From: Pseudophaeobacter sp.
GTDB taxonomy: Bacteria; Pseudomonadota; Alphaproteobacteria; Rhodobacterales; Rhodobacteraceae
DNA: 64,000 bases
Assembly: GCA_027019165.1 (NCBI GenBank)
Contig: JALUXC010000012.1
Span: 310,001 to 374,000 of the forward strand
Direction of reading: 5' to 3'
Shown here: piece by piece, positions 8,693 through 18,000 of the stretch
How positions within the stretch are numbered: the stretch's first letter is position 1
Layout: each line of letters starts with the position of its first letter
Translations under genes and position numbers: made by a program
Notes under the pieces: model-generated
What the model was told of the DNA's origin: nothing
Seen by the model: only the letters and a program-made list of their open reading frames with translations
Database searches by the model: none

Positions 8693-9409
8693 TCACTCCC
8701 ACAGCGATGCCATTGTGAAGATGATCCCGGCACCGATTACATAGGTGCCTTCAATCGAAAAACCACGCCGAAACGGTAGTTGATCCGCCGTAAAACAGGC
8801 CAGAAACCGGCCGTGCCCGCCCAAGTTGTCAACATCAGGTTCGATTTCCAACTCCATGCCATCAAACCCAAAAAACGATTGGCTGATGGCGTATTGACAC
8901 TTGTATGCAGCTTCCTTGGCGGAGAAAATCAGCTTTCCCATCTGGCCAGGGCTATCCTGCTTTTTGAGCCAATCCTGCTCCCGCTCTGAGCAAATCGCAG
9001 GCTGCAGTTCGTCCTTGAGGGGGGTATCCTCTTCCACATCAATCCCAAGTGCGCGCAGCGGGCCAGCGGTCGCCACCGATGCAATGGCGCAGCTTTGCGT
9101 ATGGGTGATTGAGCCGATGAGCCCGGCTGGCCAGACAGGTGCACGGGATGCGGCGATCACGACAGGCTGGGGGGAGAGCCCCAGATCACGCATGGCCTGA
9201 TGGGCCGCCGCGCGGCCTGCTGCGAACTCACGGCGGCGCTTGTCAACGGCGCGCGGGCTCAAACAGGCGAGCTCGTCGGGAAAGGGCGTCGGAAGGTCGC
9301 CAAGAGGATCACAGGCAGCCACAGCCACCTCCTGCCCGAAAAGCGGCCGGATCAGGTCCAGCCGCTTTTGAGTGAGAGTGTAGGGGGGTAGGTACGTCTC
9401 TGTGGTCAT
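8693..9409 (-). CDS. 4'-phosphopantetheinyl transferase (Sfp/EntD type)
   Basis: The 238-residue protein carries the EntD/Sfp signatures in order: a GRAAAHQAM segment, an IGSITHT segment, the magnesium-binding GIDVE near residue 122 and FSAKEAAYK near 161. It would convert the apo carrier domains of the PKS and NRPS encoded just upstream to their holo forms with coenzyme A. Its ATG overlaps the NRPS stop as ATGA. A dedicated transferase in the operon supports a working assembly line. EntD-like enzymes are a known partner of siderophore and other secondary-metabolite synthetases. Confidence 0.92.
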   Translation of the reverse strand: MTTETYLPPYTLTQKRLDLIRPLFGQEVAVAACDPLGDLPTPFPDELACLSPRAVDKRRREFAAGRAAAHQAMRDLGLSPQPVVIAASRAPVWPAGLIGSITHTQSCAIASVATAGPLRALGIDVEEDTPLKDELQPAICSEREQDWLKKQDSPGQMGKLIFSAKEAAYKCQYAISQSFFGFDGMELEIEPDVDNLGGHGRFLACFTADQLPFRRGFSIEGTYVIGAGIIFTMASLWE

Positions 9410-12400
9410 CCAGTTCGGGCCCGGCGGTTGGCACGCATGGCGCGCCGTTTTGACATGGTTTCGGATTTTGCCGCTTCGGCGGCGGCTGCCTCTGCCGTGT
9501 CTACCGGATTCGGTGGATTTTGCGAACCGCCCGTCAGGATCTCCACATGTTCGGCCAGCCCGGACAGGGTCGGGAAGCGGAAAATATCGGTGATCGACAG
9601 CTTTGGGACCTCAAGCGCCGTACGGATATCGCGGTGCGCCTGCACCGCCAGCAGGGAATGGCCCCCAAGGACAAAGAAATTGTCCTGAGCCCCGATTCCG
9701 TTGAGGCCCAAGATCCTGCCCCAGATCGCCGCGATCTGCGCCTGAGCACCGGCTTTGGGTGCGGTCGAGGCCGTTGGTGTCGCAACGCGCGTCGGCTTCG
9801 GGTCGGGCAGGGCCTTGCGATCAATTTTCTTGTTCGGCGTCAGCGGGAAGGCATCGAGCGTCACGATATGAGCAGGGACCATGACCTCAGCCAGTTGGGC
9901 AGAAAGCGCTTGTTTCAGCGCAGCCTCATTGACCGGGGCGGAGGTCGTGACGTATCCGACCAGTTGCTCCCCGGTGCCAATCTTGCGTGGCATGACCACT
10001 GCGCCCGTGATTCCGGGCTGGGAGGCGAGGGAGGCTTCGATCTCTCCCAGTTCAATACGCTGACCGCGGATTTTGACCTGATGATCGGTGCGCCCGAGGA
10101 AATCGAGCCGCCCGTCTTCGCGCCAGCGGACCAGATCCCCCGTGCGATACATCACACCGCCGCCAAAAGGATTGGGGATGAAGCGCTCGGCGGTCAACTC
10201 TTCGCGTTGCCAGTATCCGGCGGTAACACCTGCGCCGCCAATGAACAGTTCTCCTGGGGTTCCAATGGGTTGCGGGGCGTCTTTGCCGTCAAGGACATAG
10301 ACCTGCGTATTGGCAATTGGCGATCCGATGTCTGCAACGCCAGAGGGTACGCCGTCGAGCGTCTGCATAGTGGACCAGATGGTTGTTTCTGTCGGACCGT
10401 ACATGTTGTGGATCTGACCCGGCCCTGCCTCGCGCAGATCTCCCACCAGGTCACCGGGCAGAGCTTCGCCGCCCACCAGGAGGTGCCGCAGATGCGGCAG
10501 CACCATGCGCGCTTCGTCATTTTGCACAATCATCCGAGCCATGGACGGGGTGCATTGCATGTGGCTGACATCATGGCGCAGGATCTGAGCGGCCAGGGAA
10601 AAGTCATCCGGTTCAAGCTCTTGCGGCGCATTTGAAAGGCGCAGAACCTCTGCCAGCGGGTGCAGCCCTTCCAGCACCACCTCGGGCGCGATGCCATAGT
10701 CGATGAGGCAGGCGATTTCGTCGACGCCAATGCGTTTGAGTTGTTCTACGCGGGCGACGCCGTCCTGCACGGTGCCGAACAGGCCTGAGTCCTCGAAATA
10801 GCGCTCGAAAGCGAAGTCAAGGATCGCATCCAGCTCTTCTTCGGACAAGATGCCAAGATCCATCTCGAAGGGATTGTTCACACCTTTGGGTTTCTTGAAG
10901 GCCGGGAAGGCCCAGGCGTATTGCTTGATCAGCCCCGCGGCCGAGCGCAGGTAGTCCTTCATCGGCTCACGTGCCGTCTGGCGCGCTGCGTCGCGGGTAT
11001 CTGCCAGATAGGTATGCAGCATCAGCGTGACGGTGAAGTCCGCCGGATCGTGGCCCGCGCTGCGCAGGGCATCGTGATAGATGCGGATCTTGCCTGCGAC
11101 CTCGTCGATGCTCTGGCCCAGAAGGTGGGTGAGAACATTGGCGCCGATCTCTCCGGCCTCGCGCCAGGTGTCGGGGTTGCCGGCGGTGGTGACCCAGACT
11201 GGCAGCTCCGTGGAGACGGGGCGCGGCTGGGTGATCACGTCGTGCGTGCCGCCATCCTGTCGGGGAAAGGCGACCTCTTCGCCGCGCCACAGTTTGCGCA
11301 CGGTTTCGATCGCTTCATACATGGCGGGTTTGTTCGCGGGCGGCGTGTTTTCCGGGCGCAAGATGAAATCATCTGGCTGCCAGCCTGCGGCAAAGCCGAT
11401 GCCCGCGCGCCCTGCCGTCAGATTGTCGATCACCGCCCATTCCTCCGCAATGCGGGCAGGGTGGTGCAGGGGGGCCACGCAGGAGCCGGATCGCACCCCA
11501 AGGTTCTGCGTCACCGCTGCCACTGCCGCGCCGGTGACCGACGGGTTCGGATAGGGGCCGCCAAAGGCGTGGAAATGCCGCTCGGGCGTCCAGACCGCGT
11601 TGAAGCCATGTTTGTCTGCGAATTTCGCGCCTTCCAGAAGCAGGTTGTACTTGCGCGGGCCGGGGCCGTCATCATTTCCCCAGTAAAACAGGTTAAAGTC
11701 CATCTTCCGGTCCGAGATGGCAATCGGCCCATTGGACAGCTGCAGGCGGCTCTCATCGCTGGACAAGACCAGTTTGAACCCGCGTGACAGGGTCCAGAAA
11801 AGCTCCAGCACCGAGATATCAAAGGACAGGCTGGTCACGGCGAGCCAGGCATCGCCGGGCTGATGGGGGATGCGCGCATCCATGGCGGCAAAGAAGTTCG
11901 CCACATTGCCATGGCGCACCATCACCCCCTTTGGCAGGCCGGTAGAGCCGGAGGTATAGATCAGATAGGCCAGATCCTGACCATTGGCGCCGCCATCGAC
12001 GGGGTGCTCGCCCGGGGCGGGGGCCTGGTCTCCGTCCAGAACCAAGACCTGCGCGCCCGAGGGCGGAAGGCTCCCTTTCAGCGCTTCTTGTGTCACGATC
12101 ACTGCCGCGCCGCTGTCCGAGATGAAATGTGCGATGCGGTCTGCCGGATAGGCTGGGTCGAGCGGTACATAGGCCCCGCCTGCCTTCATGACCGCGAGGG
12201 CCGCTACCACCAGATCGGGGCTGCGAGAGACGTAGATGCCGACATGGGAACCAGGCCTGACACCCATATCCACCAGCCTGGCTGCGACGCCATTGGTTCT
12301 GGCATCCAGTTCGGAGTAGCTTAGGCTTTTGTCTTCGAACACCAGCGCTGTGGCATCTGGTGTGCGGGCCACCTGCGCTGCAAAGGCTGCATGGACGGTC

Positions 12401-14004
12401 TGGTCCAGATCAACGTCAACCTCTGTCCGGTTCCAGTCTTCGACAAGCAGCCGTCGCTCAGCCTCGGGCAGGATCGGAAGATCCGCAACGGTTGCATCTG
12501 CATCTGCTAGGGATGAAATGGCACCCAGCACCATTTCCAGCCGCGCGGCGAGCAGCTCCGCGGCCTTTTGGTCAAGCTGGGCACCATCCACATGAAGCGC
12601 GAGCGCTCCATCCGCCCATGAGACAGTGGCAGCGCAGCCGGAAAGGGCTGCATTCCGTCCCAGGGACAAGCCAATACCCGGTTGTTCCTGCGGTGACAGT
12701 TCCGGCGCTCGGGCGATCAGATCTTCGGGGAAGCCGCCATAGAGTTTCGCCTTTTCAATCCCTTGCGTGGACTTTTTTAGAAGATCTTCAAGGCTGTCGG
12801 TATGATGGGCCTGCAGCGGCACCCAGGCGGAAACGAAGCCCGCCAACGGTTTCATGTTCTCTGTGGCAAGAGCGATGTCGCAGGTTTCAACGCCAGCACT
12901 GCGCAGCGCAAAGGCCAGCACAGCCGAGGCGATCTGCCCATCGCTCAATCCGTCAGGTGTCGGAAGGGGCAGACGCCGCTGGCCGAGATCGCCTGTCTCA
13001 CCTGCGAGGGGCACCGTAACAGGTTGCATCGCCGCAAGGGCGCGGCGCCAATGGGCTTCACCCTTAAGCGTCGTGGTCACGGCCTGTGTGATTTCATCTC
13101 TCCGAGCGGCGCCAAGTGCGGGTAGGACGTCGCCCGGCTGACACAGGTCAAGAGCTAATACGGAGCGACCTGCGGTGTCCGTGAGCCCGCCAAGGCGCAA
13201 GGCGCCGCTGCCACAGGCTATGGTCATGCCCTGATTGCTGTTTTCAAGCACGGTGCCAGCCGCGCCGCTATCTTCGGCGATCTCGGCCTTTTGGACCAGA
13301 TAGACCTTATCTCCAATGGCAATCTTGGGGGCACAGAGCGGGTTCCAATACCCGCCAAAATCAAGCGCACGGACAAGGCGGACAACGTCCTCTGCAGGGC
13401 GGGAAAAATCCAACAGTGCCCCGTCCGCAGGGCGGTCTGCGCGGGCGAAATAGCTGCGCTGGCTCAGATCCTGAGGTTTGCGGATCAGCTTGCCTGCCTC
13501 AAGCTGATCGATCACCTCGTCAAAGCTATCCATCGCCGCCGCATAGCATTTGGAGTTGAGACTGAAAGCGGTCTCTTCCTCGGCCACATCGAACAGGCGC
13601 TGTGCAAGGATGTCCCCTTCGTCGATGCCGCCATCGATCATGTGCCAGGTAATGCCGTATTCGCCTGCGCCTTCGATCAGGGCCCAGTTCGGCGCATTGA
13701 GACCGGCATAGCGCGGCAACGGACCATCGTGGAAGTTCACCGCGCCCTTTTGGGCCTGCTTCAGAATATCATCCGGGATGACCCGCAGGTTCGCGATGGA
13801 CAAGAGCCAGTCAAATCCTTCGGATAGCTTATTTATTTCATTCGGATCTGAAAGAACCGTGATCCCCTTGCCTGCAGCCCATGTCTGGATCGTCTCATCC
13901 TGAGAGACAACCGCGCGGATGATGTGACCGCGTGCCAGAAGCGCATCGCCGCAGCCGACAGCCAGGGATTCATTACCAATGATGACCGAGGAAAAAGGGG
14001 TCAT
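9406..14004 (-). CDS. NRPS: formyltransferase - truncated condensation lobe - adenylation domain with inserted luciferase-like monooxygenase - carrier protein
   Basis: 1532 residues. Residues 1-300 are a methionyl-tRNA-formyltransferase-like domain with NFHDGPLP at 90-97 and IDEGDI at 127-132 (catalytic Asn90, His92, Asp128 by family analogy). Residues 350-515 resemble only the C-terminal lobe of a condensation domain; the catalytic HHxxxDG is absent. Adenylation motifs are A3 (YTSGSTGLPKG, 683-693), A4 (FDIS, 728), A5 (NMYGPTETT, 1200), A7 (YRTGD, 1286) and A10 (NKKIDRKALP, 1391). Between A4 and A5, about 760-1110, lies an FMN-dependent luciferase-like monooxygenase of the MupA/Atu3671 type. 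A carrier domain has Ser1450 (LGGHSL). By analogy with formylating F-A-T initiation modules such as linear gramicidin synthetase, it probably loads and formylates an amino acid. The start overlaps the upstream stop as ATGA. Confidence 0.88.
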   Translation of the reverse strand: MTPFSSVIIGNESLAVGCGDALLARGHIIRAVVSQDETIQTWAAGKGITVLSDPNEINKLSEGFDWLLSIANLRVIPDDILKQAQKGAVNFHDGPLPRYAGLNAPNWALIEGAGEYGITWHMIDGGIDEGDILAQRLFDVAEEETAFSLNSKCYAAAMDSFDEVIDQLEAGKLIRKPQDLSQRSYFARADRPADGALLDFSRPAEDVVRLVRALDFGGYWNPLCAPKIAIGDKVYLVQKAEIAEDSGAAGTVLENSNQGMTIACGSGALRLGGLTDTAGRSVLALDLCQPGDVLPALGAARRDEITQAVTTTLKGEAHWRRALAAMQPVTVPLAGETGDLGQRRLPLPTPDGLSDGQIASAVLAFALRSAGVETCDIALATENMKPLAGFVSAWVPLQAHHTDSLEDLLKKSTQGIEKAKLYGGFPEDLIARAPELSPQEQPGIGLSLGRNAALSGCAATVSWADGALALHVDGAQLDQKAAELLAARLEMVLGAISSLADADATVADLPILPEAERRLLVEDWNRTEVDVDLDQTVHAAFAAQVARTPDATALVFEDKSLSYSELDARTNGVAARLVDMGVRPGSHVGIYVSRSPDLVVAALAVMKAGGAYVPLDPAYPADRIAHFISDSGAAVIVTQEALKGSLPPSGAQVLVLDGDQAPAPGEHPVDGGANGQDLAYLIYTSGSTGLPKGVMVRHGNVANFFAAMDARIPHQPGDAWLAVTSLSFDISVLELFWTLSRGFKLVLSSDESRLQLSNGPIAISDRKMDFNLFYWGNDDGPGPRKYNLLLEGAKFADKHGFNAVWTPERHFHAFGGPYPNPSVTGAAVAAVTQNLGVRSGSCVAPLHHPARIAEEWAVIDNLTAGRAGIGFAAGWQPDDFILRPENTPPANKPAMYEAIETVRKLWRGEEVAFPRQDGGTHDVITQPRPVSTELPVWVTTAGNPDTWREAGEIGANVLTHLLGQSIDEVAGKIRIYHDALRSAGHDPADFTVTLMLHTYLADTRDAARQTAREPMKDYLRSAAGLIKQYAWAFPAFKKPKGVNNPFEMDLGILSEEELDAILDFAFERYFEDSGLFGTVQDGVARVEQLKRIGVDEIACLIDYGIAPEVVLEGLHPLAEVLRLSNAPQELEPDDFSLAAQILRHDVSHMQCTPSMARMIVQNDEARMVLPHLRHLLVGGEALPGDLVGDLREAGPGQIHNMYGPTETTIWSTMQTLDGVPSGVADIGSPIANTQVYVLDGKDAPQPIGTPGELFIGGAGVTAGYWQREELTAERFIPNPFGGGVMYRTGDLVRWREDGRLDFLGRTDHQVKIRGQRIELGEIEASLASQPGITGAVVMPRKIGTGEQLVGYVTTSAPVNEAALKQALSAQLAEVMVPAHIVTLDAFPLTPNKKIDRKALPDPKPTRVATPTASTAPKAGAQAQIAAIWGRILGLNGIGAQDNFFVLGGHSLLAVQAHRDIRTALEVPKLSITDIFRFPTLSGLAEHVEILTGGSQNPPNPVDTAEAAAAEAAKSETMSKRRAMRANRRARTG

Positions 14005-15053
14005 TTCTGCTCCTCCGGTAAGGGGGTGTGAAGGCGCGTTTCACGAATGGATGTTCTTGGACGGATCAATGAGCGCAACGCATGCAGGCTCAGATCGCGC
14101 AGGAAACGGGGCGCTTCGGCGGCGGGTTTACCCTGAAGCAGGCGCCTCAGACCGTAAAGGGCAGAGCCGCCGATGCGTGCAAGGGTTGCCAAAGCGGCAT
14201 AGGGCAGGCCGTGGGTCTTGACGAAATAATGCAGGCGCGAGTCGAACCAGTAGGGTGGGGTGCGATCCCAGGATTTCATGCCGGTCGAGGCCGACCCGAT
14301 ATGGGCCACCGTACTGCTGGGCACGTAGTGCGTGCGCCATCCGGCGCGGGCGGCGCGGCGGCAAAGGTCGGTTTCTTCGAAGTAAAGGAAGAAGGCTTCG
14401 TCAAACCCGCCAATCTCTTCAATCACTTCACGGCGGATCATCAGGCTTGCGCCGGCGGTCCAGTCCACTTGCGTTTCGGCCCCCGGGATCTCCATTGCGA
14501 CCACCGAGTGCCGCAGCAGGCGCGTTATGATCCCGGTGCGCGCCGCCATCTCGAATTCTCCGGCAATCGAGGGAAAGCGAAAGGCGGTGCGATGGGGGCT
14601 GTCATCGGTGCCGTGTACGAAAGAGCCGGCCAGTCCTGCCCCGGGGGTGTGCAACAGGAAATCGCGGAGACGGGTTATGGTGTCCCCTTCGACAAAAGCA
14701 TCGGAGTTCAGCAGATAGTAGAAGCCAGGCGCGCTGCCATCTGGGAGCCCGGCATTCATCCCGATGTTCATACCAGCTCCAAATCCGCCGTTTACAGAGG
14801 AGCGGACCAGGCGCACTTTGTTGCTGTCCAGCCAGCCGCGCCGGGCAGCCCCTTCCTGCAGGGCGTCCCACGAGCCGTCATCAGAGCCATTTTCGACAAT
14901 CACCAAACCACCTGGAAGGTCTTCCAACTCGGCCAAAGCGGCTTCGGCGGCCTGTAGGGTCATCTGCGGTGTGCGATAGTTCAGAATGATGGTCAGCACG
15001 CTGTTGCGGGCAAGATGGTCCCGCGAAGTCATGGAGGTCGGATCAGTCGACAT
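14001..15053 (-). CDS. GT2-family glycosyltransferase (rhamnosyltransferase-like)
   Basis: About 350 residues with the GT2 landmarks of rhamnosyl- and related transferases: IILNYRTPQ near the start, VIVENGSDDGS, the FLLxSDAFV-type donor-binding region (LNSDAFVEG), and FDEAFFLYFEETDLCRRA, where ED-x-D supplies metal and acceptor residues. I prefer the ATG at 15053 because GGAG lies eight bases upstream; a GTG at 15062 that overlaps the PKS stop is the alternative. It sits between the PKS and NRPS genes, so sugar transfer is probably part of the same pathway rather than a neighbour. Confidence 0.82.
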   Translation of the reverse strand: MSTDPTSMTSRDHLARNSVLTIILNYRTPQMTLQAAEAALAELEDLPGGLVIVENGSDDGSWDALQEGAARRGWLDSNKVRLVRSSVNGGFGAGMNIGMNAGLPDGSAPGFYYLLNSDAFVEGDTITRLRDFLLHTPGAGLAGSFVHGTDDSPHRTAFRFPSIAGEFEMAARTGIITRLLRHSVVAMEIPGAETQVDWTAGASLMIRREVIEEIGGFDEAFFLYFEETDLCRRAARAGWRTHYVPSSTVAHIGSASTGMKSWDRTPPYWFDSRLHYFVKTHGLPYAALATLARIGGSALYGLRRLLQGKPAAEAPRFLRDLSLHALRSLIRPRTSIRETRLHTPLPEEQK

Positions 15054-15058
15054 AGGTA

Positions 15059-18000
15059 TCACTCCGCCGCCCGAGTTTCGACGCCAGGGCGCATGTAGGA
15101 TAGCTCCGAGTGATCAAGGCGCATTTTTACCTCGGCGGCCAGCACGCTGACATTGGGGACCAAGACCATGCTGTCGTGATCACCCGGCACCTCGACCACC
15201 TCAAGGTTCGGAGCCCAGCGGGTCCAATCGTTGTCGGGGAAGACATATTCCCGCTCGGCGCTGACGAAACGGCAACCTGACACCGCCCAATGCCGATCCA
15301 AGGGGGGGCGCAGGAGTGTCATCGCGCCATTCCACTTTTTCAGGTCATAGGTTTCAATGGCTTTGCGAAACGCAAGTTCGATACGGCGATTGTTGAAGCT
15401 CGGCATGGCGCCATCTTCGGCCGGTTTCTCTCGGCGTTTTTCGAATTCCCAGGCGATACGATTACGCGCCCATTCGGTCAGATAGGCCGGACCCTTGCGG
15501 CGTATTTCCTGCATTTTGATCAAGGCCTTGTCCTGGCGCGACAGGTCGGGGCGCACCGGGAGTGGCGTATCGAGCAGGATCAGCGCAGCGGTTTGCTCGC
15601 CTTTGGCTTGCACCTGTTGTGCCATCTCATAAGCGGTAATCCCGCCACCAGAAAAGCCACCAAAAAGATAGGGACCTTCGGGCTGTATCTCTTTGACTTC
15701 ACGCAAGTAATCCGCAGCGGCGTCTTCAATGCGCTCGTGTGGCGCGTCGCTGCCAATCAATCCGCGCGCCTGAAGGCCATAGACTGGCCGATCCGCTCCG
15801 ATCATCTGCGCCAGATGCCTGAGGTTCAGGACATTGCCGAACATGCCTGCAACGATAAAGAAGGGGCGCCGTCCGGTGCCATCACCGGGATGCAGTTTCA
15901 CAAGATGCGTGAAGGCGGGTGCCGCTTTCGAGGCCTCATCCTTGCCTGCGCTTTGCGAACTGACGCCGCCGCCGGTGCGCTCGATGATCCGGGCTGACAG
16001 GCTCGCAATGCTGGGCGCTTCAAACAGGACCGACAGCGGGAATTCCACATCGTAGTCCCGCTTGATCTGGGCAAAAAGCCGCACGGCAATCAGGGAATGC
16101 CCGCCAAGATCAAAGAAACTGTCCTGCGTGCCCACTTGTGCAACGCCCAACAGAGATTGGAAATGCTCGGCCAGCCGTTCTTCCACGGCGTTTTCGGGCG
16201 CGACATAATCCGTATCAAGATCGGGGCGGTCAAAACTCCGGGTCTCTTTCTCGACAGCTTCGGAGCGGGTATCCGCCGCCCTAATAAGGCTATGCAGGTC
16301 GATGGATGACACCACAACCTGCGGTAAAGCCCCTTTGGCCGCTGCCGCAATGGCCCGAACCAGGGCGTCGCCCCCTTCATCGGCGCGAATGCCTTGTGCG
16401 ATATTGTGGTGCAAGAGCTGTTCGTCTTTGGACAGGGGCTGCGGGTTGTTGTGCGCTGACATCGCGATGCTGGCCGCCTGGACATCCGCAGTGTCATTTG
16501 CGGCGCCGGCAAAGGCTGCTGCTAGCTTCTGCATGCGGAAGGCTTCGACCTCGACCAGGACCCTCCCAGCCTCGTCTGTCAGGGTCACATCAAAGAGCGC
16601 TGTCTCAGATGTGCCCGTGTCCTGCGCCGATAGGCGCATATGGCTGTGGATCGTATCGGTCAGCGGTGCGATGATGCGGATCGACTGGTAGGATACGGGA
16701 ACCCACAAGGTATCTGGCGCATACCCCGGTGCCAGTGAGATGGCCCAGCCGGTTGCAAGGTCCAACAGGCCTGGATGCAGGAATGCGCCGTCCTGTTTCG
16801 CGGTGTCAGCAAGGCGCAAGGTTGCGATGCCTTCGCGTTCGCCAAAGGCCATCTCTTGCAATACATGCCAGCGCGGACCAAAAGTAAGGTTTGCTTCTTG
16901 TGGTGAGCGCAAGCGACCCTCTTTCGGCGCTGCCCGTTGCAAGCATCGGGCGCTGAGCACATCAAGGCTGATGGGGGCCGGGGTTGCCTCGGTAAAGGCG
17001 GCCAGCGCTTCGGCATGGAGGACAAAGCCACCCTGGACCGCAGAGTAAAAGGCAACCGCGTATCCCTCTTCCTGCGGCACCAGCCGGATCAGCAGCTCAG
17101 CGGGCGTGTCATCCGCCACCACCAGCGGGCGCAGGAAGTAAAGATCGCGCAGCTCAATCGCGGGCAGGGTTCCATCTTCTGTCAGCCCAAAGGCTGCCAG
17201 CGCCTCGGCGGCCAGTTCGACATAGCCTGTGCCCGGCATGACCGCCGTGCCGTCCTTGGTGCGGTGCTCATTCAGCAGCCAATGTCTGCGGGCATCAAGG
17301 CTGGTGCGATAGATGAGGTTGCCCGCGCCATCAAAGTCTTGGCTGTCCAAGAGCGGCTGCGTAGCCGGTGTTTGCTCGCTTGGCCCCATGCTCCCCTGCC
17401 GTGCAGTCAAAGCCTCGGCGGCCATGCCCGCATCGGCCCAAACCCCCCAGTCCACAGCGATAACACGGGTCTGACCGCCTGCGCGATGGGCGGCAAAGGC
17501 GTTGAGGTATTCATTGGCGGCCACATAGTCCACCTGGCCTGCAGGGGCCGTCACGGTTGAGGACGAGGAGAACAGCACCATCATTTCGATGCTTCCATCC
17601 GGGAAAAGCCTATCCAAGACCCGCAGGCCACTGACCTTGGGCGCGAGAACCTTGGAAATTTGCTCTTCCGTCTTGGCGAGCAGAGGCGCATCGTCGATAT
17701 ATCCTGCGCCGTGGATCACGCCCGTCAGTGCCCCAAAACGCGCTTGGGCCTCATCGACCGCGCGGCGCATCTGGCCTGAGTTGCAAACATCCGCTGCCAG
17801 CGGCAGGACCGCGCCTGTGCCGATATCGTCAAGCGCCTGAACGGCGCGAATACGCTGCGCGACGCGGTTGGCCGGACTGTGCAGGCGCAAATGCCGTTCC
17901 CAGGTATCGCGCGGTGGGAGGCCCTCCCGGGAGATCAGCACGACATTGGCGTCAAAATGCTGCATCAGATGGCGGGCGATGGTGAGACCGATACCGCCAT

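Noticed and set aside
9700-12900. HH pair at NRPS residues 400-401 as a condensation active site
   Set aside because: The sequence is AHHTDS, not HHxxxDG, and it lies in the C-terminal lobe.
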